A stretch of DNA of 8,136 nucleotides, taken from Phyllobacteriaceae bacterium UBA1059. GTDB lineage: Bacteria > Pseudomonadota > Alphaproteobacteria > Rhizobiales > Rhizobiaceae. How positions within the stretch are numbered: position 1 is the stretch's first letter; every line of letters begins with the position of its first letter. This document shows positions 1 through 5,598 of the stretch, piece by piece. The notes beneath the pieces were generated by a model. That model made no database searches. It was given only the letters and a program-made list of their open reading frames with translations, and was not told the origin of the DNA. The position numbers were made by a program, and so were the translations under genes. Location: assembly GCA_002316345.1 (NCBI GenBank), contig DCDI01000080.1, positions 20,365 through 28,500 of the forward strand, read 5' to 3'.

Positions 1-464
1 GTAACCGTGCCCAGGGACGGTCCAAGAGCCGCCACAAGCGCGATCGCCAAGAGGATATCAGGAAATGCCATCATCGCGTCGATCAGGCGGGCGATCGGCG
101 TGTCGAGGCTCTTGAAGAAACCGGCCAGCAGACCGAGCGTGATGCCGATCACGGCCGACAAGGCCACCACCGCACCGCCCACCAGCAAAGACAGCCGGCC
201 GGAATAGATCGTGCGTGAAAAGACATCGCGGCCGAATTCGTCCGTACCGAACCAGAACAACTCGCTTGGCGGCTTCAACCGGTTGACGATGGACAGCTTG
301 GATGGCGAGTAAGGTGCGATCCACGGCGCAAGCGCGGCAAGAAGCACGAAGACCAGCAGGATGATCAGGCCGGCGGCGACGGTCTTACGCTTCAACAAGC
401 GCCGCAGGAACTTCGACCGTTCGCTAGGCGCGGGTTCCGCGGGTATGACTGAGAGATCCGTCAT
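1..464 (-). CDS. DppC-type ABC transporter permease, N-terminal part (runs off left edge)
   Basis: This is the second inner-membrane permease of a dipeptide/oligopeptide/nickel-type ABC importer, which pairs with the DppB-type protein encoded just upstream to form the translocation channel. Reading leftward from the ATG at 464-462 gives 154 codons before the window ends, about half of the usual 280-300 residues. A short cytoplasmic tail with basic residues (about 17-27) is followed by a first membrane helix at about 28-50. Next comes the family signature FGTDEFGRDVFSR (72-84), then a second hydrophobic stretch (93-116) and a DppC-typical segment with IDAMMAFPDILLAIAL (128-143). The start codon overlaps the DppB stop codon by one base (TGATG), which implies translational coupling, and no strong Shine-Dalgarno sequence precedes it. 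The conserved cytoplasmic coupling loop to the ATPase would lie outside the window. The family call is secure; the substrate is not known. Confidence 0.93.
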   Translation of the reverse strand, partial: MTDLSVIPAEPAPSERSKFLRRLLKRKTVAAGLIILLVFVLLAALAPWIAPYSPSKLSIVNRLKPPSELFWFGTDEFGRDVFSRTIYSGRLSLLVGGAVVALSAVIGITLGLLAGFFKSLDTPIARLIDAMMAFPDILLAIALVAALGPSLGTV

Positions 465-1405
465 CAGTAGCGCACCCGCGGGTCCACAGCCAGATAAAGC
501 ATGTCGATCGCAAAATTGATGAGGACGTAAAGGCCGGCGATCACCAGCAATGCTCCCTGAATAACTGGATAATCGCGCCGCAAAACGGCCGAGACCACGA
601 GATTGCCGACGCCCGGCAGACCGAACACGGTTTCGGTGACGACCGCGCCCGAAACCAGCACCGCGGCGGTGAGGCCGAGCACGGTGAGGATCGGGATAAG
701 CGCATTTTTCAAGGCGTGCTTCAGCACCACGCGCCGCTCAACCACACCCTTGGCACGCGCGGTGCGAATGTAATCGTCGCCAAGCACGTCCAGCATCGAA
801 GCGCGCGTGAAGCGCAGGATCAGCGCAGAGGACACGAGGCCGAGTGCAAAGGCTGGCAGGGTCAGATGGTACATGCGCTCCCCAAAGGACGCGCCCGGAC
901 CGCCGTAACCCGACACCGGGAAGATGTTGAAACGCACCGCAAAGAACTGCATCAGGATCAAACCAAGCCAGAAGCTCGGTATGCTGGCGGCCAGCATCGC
1001 GATCGTGGTCGATGCCTGGTCCACAAACGAGCCGCGCCGGTAAGCGGCATAGATGCCGATCGGCAAGGCGATGACGCTGGCGATCACCAGCGAAAAGATC
1101 GTCAGAAAGAAGGTCGGTTCCGCGCGGTCGAGCAGCGCCGACGTGACGGGCATGTTGAGGAAGATCGACTGTCCGAGGTCTCCCCTAAACAGCTGCCCAA
1201 TGTAGAACACGTATTGAGCAATAATCGACTGGTCGAGACCAAGCCGTGTGCGCAGTTCCGCGATGTCCTGGGGCGTGGCGTCCGGCCCGAGCATGACGGC
1301 TGCCGGATCGCCCGGCGTGACGCGCACGATGACGAAGACGATCGTCACGACGAGAAACATCACGACGATCATGCCGGCAAGACGCTGAAGAATATAACGG
1401 ATCAT
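464..1405 (-). CDS. DppB-type ABC transporter permease
   Basis: This is a full-length (313 aa) inner-membrane permease of the DppB/OppB family (binding-protein-dependent transport, BPD_transp_1). It begins with the family-typical MIRYILQRLAGMI and a first membrane helix at about 9-28. This is followed by TPGDP (30-34), the periplasmic region usual for DppB, and further helices at about 100-122, 132-158, 180-200, 235-257 and 283-305. The cytoplasmic EAA loop that contacts the ATPase is visible at about 211-241 (DYIRTARAKG, then HALKNALIP). The C-terminus DPRVRY is typical of the family. The gene lies 86 bp downstream of the solute-binding protein and overlaps the DppC-type gene by one base. 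The ribosome binding site is weak: a purine run AAGAAG lies about 9 nt before the ATG. The transported substrate (peptide, opine, metal chelate or other) cannot be read from the permease. Confidence 0.96.
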   Translation of the reverse strand: MIRYILQRLAGMIVVMFLVVTIVFVIVRVTPGDPAAVMLGPDATPQDIAELRTRLGLDQSIIAQYVFYIGQLFRGDLGQSIFLNMPVTSALLDRAEPTFFLTIFSLVIASVIALPIGIYAAYRRGSFVDQASTTIAMLAASIPSFWLGLILMQFFAVRFNIFPVSGYGGPGASFGERMYHLTLPAFALGLVSSALILRFTRASMLDVLGDDYIRTARAKGVVERRVVLKHALKNALIPILTVLGLTAAVLVSGAVVTETVFGLPGVGNLVVSAVLRRDYPVIQGALLVIAGLYVLINFAIDMLYLAVDPRVRY

Positions 1406-1491
1406 TCAGTTCGGCTTCTTGGTCCTTGAAGGACGGGATTGGGCAGGGATGCGGCAGGCAGCGATGGCCCACCGCGTCTTCGCGCCTCAGA

Positions 1492-3018
1492 TTACTTCGT
1501 TACCGACGCGTTCCAGAAATAAGGCCACGGCGAGGCTTCCACGCCTTCCAGCTTCGTCGACTTGGAAGAAACGCCGTTGAAGTCACCGATCTTCATGTAG
1601 GGAACTTCGTCATACATGGTTTTTTGAACGTCGGCCCAAAGCTTCAAGCGCTTTTCCGGATCAACTTCCGACGAGAAAGCCGCAACAGCTGCGTTGCGCG
1701 CTGGCGTATTCCACCAGCCGGGCGAGCTCGGAGACAGGGACCCGATCAGCGCCGGCTCCGGCAGGAACGGGCTGTGGGTGATGTAGATGTCCCAAAGACC
1801 CTTATCGGCGCGGCGTTGCGTCAGCGTCGCCCAGTCCACGACCTGCAGATCCACCGCAAAGCCGGCGAGCTTCAGATACTCGGCGGCGACCTGCGCCATC
1901 TTGTAGTGGAACTCGTACTGGCGGCTCGTCAGGATACGGATCGGCTTGCCGTCGTAACCAGCGGCGGTCGCTGCTTCCTTCGCGCCTTCAGGATCGGCGA
2001 TATTGTAGTTGCCTTCAACGCCGGCATCCGTGCTCCACGCGAAGTTGCTCGGATAGATGTTGCCGTCCAGCGCATAGAAATCGGTGCTGCCGAAAGCGGC
2101 CGCGAGCATGTCTTCCATGCTGAGCGCCTGGCGGATTGCGCGGCGGATCTCCACATTCTTGACGTTGCCCTCAGCCGTGTTGAAGACAAAGATCGGATAT
2201 CCGAACGGCTTCAGCACCAGCGGCTGGGTCGCCTGGGCAGACTTCAGCCTGTCGAAGGATTCAACCGGCAGCGCATCGATATAGTCGTACTGGCCGGAAA
2301 CGGCCGCTTCGACGCGGGTATTGGGATCGGGCACCGGCACGAAGCGGATCTCGTCGAGATACTGATGCCGCGCGCCGCCATATCCGTCGCTTTCACCCTC
2401 ACGCGACTTGTAGCCGTCGAAGCGCTGGAGCTGGATATACTGATCCGCCTTCCGCTCCTTCAAAGTGTAGGGGCCGGTGCCGACGAAATCCGTCATCACA
2501 TCGGCCTGCTTTTCGGCAGGAAGAATGATCGCGGCAGAGTTGTTGAAGGCGAGAAGCGAAGCAAGCGGCGCGTAGGACTGCTTCAACTGAATGGTGACTG
2601 TCGCCGGGTCGGTGGCCGTGATCGTCTCGATGAACTCAGCGGCCTGCTTGCCGCGCGATGCGAGCTTAGTCCAGCGATTGAGCGAAGCCACGACGTCTTC
2701 CGACGTCATGTCGCTGCCATCATGAAACTTGATGCCGTCGCGCAGCTTGATCGTGTAAGTTTTGCCGTCCGCGGAAATCTCCGGCAGGCTTTCCGCCAGT
2801 AGCGGTGTGACATTCCACTTCGCGTCAAACGTATAAAGCGTTTCAAAGATGTGCTGCGTGACAATGCCGACCAGATCGGCCGTCGAGGTCATAGGATCGA
2901 GCGTTGGTGGCTCGCCAACCGTAGCAACGTTGATGACGCCGCCTTTTTCCTGCGCCATCAGGTAACCTGGCATCGCGACAAGCGCGATTGTTGCCAGTAA
3001 TGCGTGTTTCAGTTTCAT
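1492..3018 (-). CDS. Periplasmic solute-binding protein of a peptide/nickel-type ABC importer (family 5)
   Basis: This 508-aa extracellular solute-binding protein (SBP_bac_5, DppA/OppA type) captures a ligand in the periplasm and delivers it to the DppB/DppC-type permeases encoded downstream. A Sec signal peptide is clear: basic MKLKH, a hydrophobic core (6-21) and a likely cleavage after LMA at residue 22. The mature protein has the family's early block (ETLYTFDAKWNVTPLLAESLP, about 59-79) followed by the characteristic DGKTYTIKLRDGIKFHDG (about 84-101) and TSEDVVASLNRW. Length is normal for the family. The start is supported by a GGGAG Shine-Dalgarno about 8 nt upstream of the ATG. A promoter and two palindromes precede it (separate entries). 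It is the first gene of the operon, with an 86-bp gap before the DppB gene. Substrates of this family range from peptides to opines, sugars and metal chelates, and sequence alone does not decide here. Confidence 0.95.
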   Translation of the reverse strand: MKLKHALLATIALVAMPGYLMAQEKGGVINVATVGEPPTLDPMTSTADLVGIVTQHIFETLYTFDAKWNVTPLLAESLPEISADGKTYTIKLRDGIKFHDGSDMTSEDVVASLNRWTKLASRGKQAAEFIETITATDPATVTIQLKQSYAPLASLLAFNNSAAIILPAEKQADVMTDFVGTGPYTLKERKADQYIQLQRFDGYKSREGESDGYGGARHQYLDEIRFVPVPDPNTRVEAAVSGQYDYIDALPVESFDRLKSAQATQPLVLKPFGYPIFVFNTAEGNVKNVEIRRAIRQALSMEDMLAAAFGSTDFYALDGNIYPSNFAWSTDAGVEGNYNIADPEGAKEAATAAGYDGKPIRILTSRQYEFHYKMAQVAAEYLKLAGFAVDLQVVDWATLTQRRADKGLWDIYITHSPFLPEPALIGSLSPSSPGWWNTPARNAAVAAFSSEVDPEKRLKLWADVQKTMYDEVPYMKIGDFNGVSSKSTKLEGVEASPWPYFWNASVTK

Positions 3019-3030
3019 GATGCTCTCCCG

Positions 3031-3044
3031 AGTGGTATTCCACT
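3031..3044. promoter_or_regulatory. GntR/FadR-type operator-like palindrome in the leader of the solute-binding protein gene
   Basis: AGTGG-TATT-CCACT is a 5-bp perfect inverted repeat around a 4-bp centre, lying between the predicted transcription start and the Shine-Dalgarno sequence. Its core TGGTATTCCA differs at one base from TGGTATACCA, a form used by several FadR-subfamily (FCD) GntR repressors that control catabolic and uptake operons. The assignment to that family is an inference from resemblance. No GntR gene is visible here. Confidence 0.35.
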
Positions 3045-3048
3045 ATTA

Positions 3049-3070
3049 TGTTATAGCAACTTTTATAACA
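3049..3070. promoter_or_regulatory. Perfect inverted repeat over the -10/start region, candidate operator
   Basis: TGTTATA (3049-3055) and its exact reverse complement TATAACA (3064-3070) are separated by 8 bp. The 22-bp element touches the predicted -10 box and covers the expected transcription start of the ABC operon, where a repressor would block initiation. A DNA site for a dimeric regulator is likelier than an RNA hairpin because the arms are AT-rich. The regulator is not encoded next to it in this window. Confidence 0.45.
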
Positions 3071-3097
3071 GAATAACCAGGAAGGCATTGTTGTCAA
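3070..3097 (-). promoter_or_regulatory. Predicted sigma70-type promoter of the ABC importer operon
   Basis: On the minus strand a perfect TTGACA (plus positions 3092-3097) is followed after 16 bp by TATTCT (3070-3075), which matches the TATAAT consensus at four of six positions. Transcription would start near 3062-3064, about 45 nt before the ATG of the solute-binding protein. This is the most AT-rich part of the neighbourhood. The match is by eye and untested. Confidence 0.5.
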
Positions 3098-3114
3098 TGG
3101 CACGCGCTTTCGCC

Positions 3115-3149
3115 AGCCGACCATAAGCGATCGGCTAGCATCCGCTTAT
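3115..3149 (-). terminator. Possible terminator hairpins downstream of the DUF1857 gene
   Basis: Just past the stop codon of the DUF1857 gene two inverted repeats overlap: CGCTTAT/ATAAGCG (arms 3143-3149 and 3123-3129, 13-nt spacer) and TCGGCT/AGCCGA (arms 3131-3136 and 3115-3120, 10-nt spacer). Only one can form at a time. Neither is followed by a clear T tract on the minus strand, so intrinsic termination is uncertain. Still, the position between two minus-strand operons suits transcript-end formation. Confidence 0.25.
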
Positions 3150-3159
3150 CCAGTCTCCT

Positions 3160-3633
3160 TCAGAGCCGTCCCTCCGCCAGCAAGGCGCGCGTCCGCTTCA
3201 GCGTCGACATCAGCGCAGCCTTGTAACCACTGTCGCTGTCGAATTGCTCCTGCTCGGCCTGTTCTTCCGCGCCGCCCGGCTGTTTGCCGCGCAAGCCGAG
3301 GTAGCAGTAGAAGCGCAGCTGCAGCGCGCCGCTTTCATCTTCGAACAGCTCATTGACGATGGCACCCTCGCGCGCCCCGGTTGCCTGGAAGAAGGTGACC
3401 TTGCTTTCAGGCTCCAGCGTGATGATTTCGCGTAAGTCCGTGCCGCCGATGGTAGCTTCGCGCACGAAATGGGTAGCGCTTGCTTCAACGACATCGCAGC
3501 GGGTGCACAGACCCTCGGGCAAAAACAAGCGGGCGTCGCGGGCTTTGCGTTCCAGGCCGGCCCATGCCTGCGCGCGGGTCAACGGTGTCTCGCCTTCCGG
3601 GTTCACCGGAACGGTCGCGGTTGAATAGATCAT
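3160..3633 (-). CDS. AtaL-like / DUF1857 family protein (START/SRPBCC fold)
   Basis: This small soluble protein of 157 aa has no signal peptide or membrane segment. The N-terminal pattern MIYSTATVPVNPEGETPLTR, then WAGLERKARD and FLPEG (about 24-41), fits the DUF1857/AtaL-like family of the SRPBCC (START-like) superfamily. So does the later block REIITLEPESKVTF (68-81) followed by ATGAREGAIVNELFED. That superfamily forms a helix-grip ligand pocket, but the biochemical role of bacterial members is not established. The start at 3633 is chosen because AAGGA lies about 10 nt upstream; an in-frame start 14 codons further upstream has a non-conserved, basic leader. Cysteines at 43 and 46 (CTRC) and 110 are notable. 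It follows the NmrA-type gene by 130 bp from stop to this start's far side as read in sequence order 3676 to 3633 (a 42-bp gap), indicating one operon. Family recognition is from memory of motifs. Confidence 0.82.
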   Translation of the reverse strand: MIYSTATVPVNPEGETPLTRAQAWAGLERKARDARLFLPEGLCTRCDVVEASATHFVREATIGGTDLREIITLEPESKVTFFQATGAREGAIVNELFEDESGALQLRFYCYLGLRGKQPGGAEEQAEQEQFDSDSGYKAALMSTLKRTRALLAEGRL

Positions 3634-3675
3634 GATAAAAGTCCTTTTTGTTGGGGTTTGTCGTCTGCTTGGCAC

Positions 3676-4545
3676 TCAGGCCGAGGCAGCAATCTGGGTG
3701 ACGAAGTCGCGGTAAGAGCGCAGCGGGCAGCCCAGCAGCGTGGTCAGCCGGTCGACATCGCCGGCATCGGGCACCATGCCTTCGCTGATGAAGCGCTGGC
3801 CCATCAGGCGCATGTCATGCGCCATCCAAGGCGGCATGAACTGCCGCAATGTCTGTTCGAAACCGGCGAAATCCTCGCCCGGATAGCTGATCTGCCGGCC
3901 GAGCACGTCCGACCAGATGGCGGCGGCATCGGCGCCGGTCAGCGTGTCCGGCCCGACAAGGTTGATCCGGTCGAGCGGAAGAGCGACGGGCGATTGTTCG
4001 CGGCGGATCAGTTCGATGGCAGCGACCTCGGCAATGTCGCTCGCATCCACCATTGCCAGGCCCTTGCTGCCGATCGGCATGGGGTAGATGCCATAACTCT
4101 GGATCGCATCCTTGATCATGAACTCGTTGTTCATGAAGTAAGCGGGGCGCAGGATGGTCGCATGGAGCCCCATCTGCTCGATCATGCGCTCCACCGCGAA
4201 CTTGCCGGCGAAATGGGGCACGTTCACGTAGCGATCGCCATGGATCACCGACAAATACACGATCCGCTCGATGCCCGCTTCATGGGCGACGTTGAGCGCG
4301 ATCAGCGCCTGGGTGAATTCATCGGGCACCACGGCGTTGAGCAAAAAAAGCGTGGACACGCCGGCATAGGCTTCCCGCAGGGAGTCGACGTCGAGAAGGT
4401 CGCCCTGAACAACGGAAACGTCCGCTGCAAACTTTGCTTTCGATGGATCGCGGACGAAAGCGCGGACATCGGCTCCGCGCTTGATGAGGTGGTCAACGAC
4501 TTGGCTGCCGATATTGCCGCTGGCGCCGGTAACGAGGATGGTCAT
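3676..4545 (-). CDS. NmrA-family NAD(P)-binding protein (atypical short-chain dehydrogenase)
   Basis: This 289-aa cytoplasmic protein has an N-terminal Rossmann fold. MTILVTGASGNIG carries the glycine-rich dinucleotide motif (G7-A-S-G-N-I-G13), and an arginine after the second strand (R32, in VRDPSK) suggests preference for NADP(H). GDLLD (48-52) is the usual acidic turn of NmrA/atypical SDR proteins. The segment GKFAVERMIEQMGLHATILRP (114-134) holds the family's conserved lysine and the TILRP strand. Classical SDR YxxxK catalysis is not evident, so it could be a redox sensor of the NmrA kind or a quinone/enone-type reductase like QorB. The ATG at 4545 is preferred because GGAG lies 8 nt upstream; a GTG three codons earlier overlaps that site. 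It is the first gene of a two-gene operon with the DUF1857 gene and is divergent from a LysR regulator, which probably controls it. Confidence 0.9.
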   Translation of the reverse strand: MTILVTGASGNIGSQVVDHLIKRGADVRAFVRDPSKAKFAADVSVVQGDLLDVDSLREAYAGVSTLFLLNAVVPDEFTQALIALNVAHEAGIERIVYLSVIHGDRYVNVPHFAGKFAVERMIEQMGLHATILRPAYFMNNEFMIKDAIQSYGIYPMPIGSKGLAMVDASDIAEVAAIELIRREQSPVALPLDRINLVGPDTLTGADAAAIWSDVLGRQISYPGEDFAGFEQTLRQFMPPWMAHDMRLMGQRFISEGMVPDAGDVDRLTTLLGCPLRSYRDFVTQIAASA

Positions 4546-4558
4546 TGGGATCACTCCG

Positions 4559-4584
4559 GTTTGGGTTAAGGTGACACCCCAAAC
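4559..4584. promoter_or_regulatory. 7-bp inverted repeat in the leader of the NmrA-type gene
   Basis: GTTTGGG (4559-4565) and CCCAAAC (4578-4584) are exact reverse complements around a 12-bp spacer, 14 bp upstream of the NmrA-type ATG and just ahead of its Shine-Dalgarno sequence. It may be an operator for the divergent LysR protein or another regulator. Alternatively it is an RNA hairpin that influences translation of the operon. The sequence alone does not separate these. Confidence 0.35.
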
Positions 4585-4617
4585 TTAGCGATCCACATTC
4601 CAACCAATAGACGCTAA
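4585..4617. promoter_or_regulatory. Divergent promoter region with TTAGCG/CGCTAA inverted repeat, candidate LysR site
   Basis: The 105-bp gap between the divergent NmrA-type and LysR genes contains TTAGCG (4585-4590) and CGCTAA (4612-4617), perfect reverse complements about two helical turns apart. LysR-type regulators commonly bind such shared intergenic regions at AT-flanked dyads, repressing their own gene and controlling the divergent one. I could not assign convincing -35/-10 boxes in either direction. Confidence 0.35.
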
Positions 4618-4650
4618 ATCTAGACCTGCCGTCTCACTGGTGGAACACTG

Positions 4651-5541
4651 ATGGATCTGCTCGCCCTCGCCGATTTCATTCTCGTGGCTCGCAACGGCGG
4701 TTTTGGACGCGCTGCCCGCGCTGCTGAACGCCCCAAAGCGACGCTGTCTCGCCGCGTCGCCGAGCTAGAGGCCGAACTTGACCTGCGCCTGTTCGAGCGC
4801 GGCGGGCGTGATCTGAAACTGACGCAAGAAGGACGCGCGCTGTTCGAGCGGGCGGGCCGGTTGCTGACCGAGCTGGAAGAAACAACAGCGGCGATTGCCT
4901 CTGGCGGTGAAAAACCACGAGGCCGGCTGCGGATCAGTGCCCCTTTACTGTTTTCTCAAACCGCAATGGGCAAGATCGCCGCCGGTTTTGCTCTCAGATA
5001 TCCGGAAGTTCGCCTGGAAATCTCGACCGAAGACCGGTCTGTCGACATGATCGAGGAAGGCTTCGACCTGGTGATCCGGGTCAACCCGGACCCTGACGAC
5101 AGCCTGGTTGGACGTGCCTTCCTGCGCGATCGGCTGGTAGTCGTGGCTAGTCCCGACCTTGTCCGCGCGGTGGACGGCACGGCTGTTCCCGCAGTCGTGC
5201 GCTCCGCATCCGACCGGCTGGCCTGGGATGTGACGACGCCTGCTGGCCGTTCATCCATCACGGTCGAGCCGGTTCTCGCCCTGTCCTCCCTCATCATGGT
5301 GCGCGATGCGGTGCGCGCCGGCGTCGGTGCCGGCCGGCTTCCCGTTTCGCTGGTGAGTCACGATTTCGCAGACAGCACGCTCGTTCATTGGGGCGATGTT
5401 GAGGGCCCCGAGATCGTGTTGTGGACTCTCTACCCCTCACGACGCCTTTTGAGCGCCCGCGTCTCGGCCTTCCTGGATTACTTGAAGCAGGCCTTTCCCA
5501 AAGGCACGCCGGACGAGCTTGCGGTTTTCATCGGCAAGTGA
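4651..5541 (+). CDS. LysR-family transcriptional regulator
   Basis: This 296-aa DNA-binding regulator has the standard LysR length and layout. The N-terminal winged helix-turn-helix spans about residues 3-60, with the recognition region GGFGRAARAAERPKATLSRR (16-35), then VAELEAELDLRLFERGG. A linker helix (about 63-88) follows, and the effector-binding domain begins at GRLRISAPLLF (about 91-101) with the typical GFALRYPEVRLEI and EEGFDLVIRV. The short, compact effector domain resembles the CrgA/DhcR-like group that often sits beside oxidoreductase genes. The ATG at 4651 is preceded by GGTGGA about 7 nt upstream. It is divergent from the NmrA/DUF1857 operon, the classic arrangement for a LysR protein and its target, and convergent with the molybdoenzyme gene. 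The effector is unknown. Confidence 0.96.
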   Translation: MDLLALADFILVARNGGFGRAARAAERPKATLSRRVAELEAELDLRLFERGGRDLKLTQEGRALFERAGRLLTELEETTAAIASGGEKPRGRLRISAPLLFSQTAMGKIAAGFALRYPEVRLEISTEDRSVDMIEEGFDLVIRVNPDPDDSLVGRAFLRDRLVVVASPDLVRAVDGTAVPAVVRSASDRLAWDVTTPAGRSSITVEPVLALSSLIMVRDAVRAGVGAGRLPVSLVSHDFADSTLVHWGDVEGPEIVLWTLYPSRRLLSARVSAFLDYLKQAFPKGTPDELAVFIGK

Positions 5542-5567
5542 ACGCCATAATCTTCGAGAGAACGAAC

Positions 5568-5591
5568 GGAAGGCGCGTTGCCGCGCCTTCC
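5568..5591. terminator. Bidirectional terminator-like hairpin between convergent genes
   Basis: GGAAGGCGCG (5568-5577) and CGCGCCTTCC (5582-5591) form a perfect 10-bp GC-rich stem with a TTGC tetraloop. It sits 26 bp after the LysR stop and 7 bp after the stop of the molybdoenzyme gene, so it can end transcripts from both sides. A strong T tract is missing on the plus strand; the minus side continues with a moderately T-rich stretch. Confidence 0.7.
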
Positions 5592-5598
5592 TATACAC

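Noticed and set aside
716..1429. 237-codon plus-strand open frame opposite the DppB-type gene
   Set aside because: It is very rich in Arg, His, Asp and Glu, as expected from the complement of a hydrophobic membrane-protein gene, and has no ribosome site or domain.
1426..2802. 458-codon open frame on the plus strand, antisense to the solute-binding protein gene
   Set aside because: It is a shadow frame caused by high GC at codon position 3 of the real minus-strand gene. Its translation is Arg-rich with no recognisable domain, while the opposite strand encodes a complete signal-peptide-bearing family-5 binding protein.
3634..3675. Possible 14-codon N-terminal extension of the DUF1857 protein
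   Set aside because: The upstream start has no Shine-Dalgarno sequence and gives a basic, non-family leader. The Met at 3633 has AAGGA at good spacing and matches the family N-terminus.
3658..4569. 303-codon plus-strand open frame opposite the NmrA-type gene
   Set aside because: Its composition is rich in His, Asp and Arg with no family pattern. The minus strand carries the Rossmann motif and conserved NmrA blocks, and a Shine-Dalgarno sequence in the right place.
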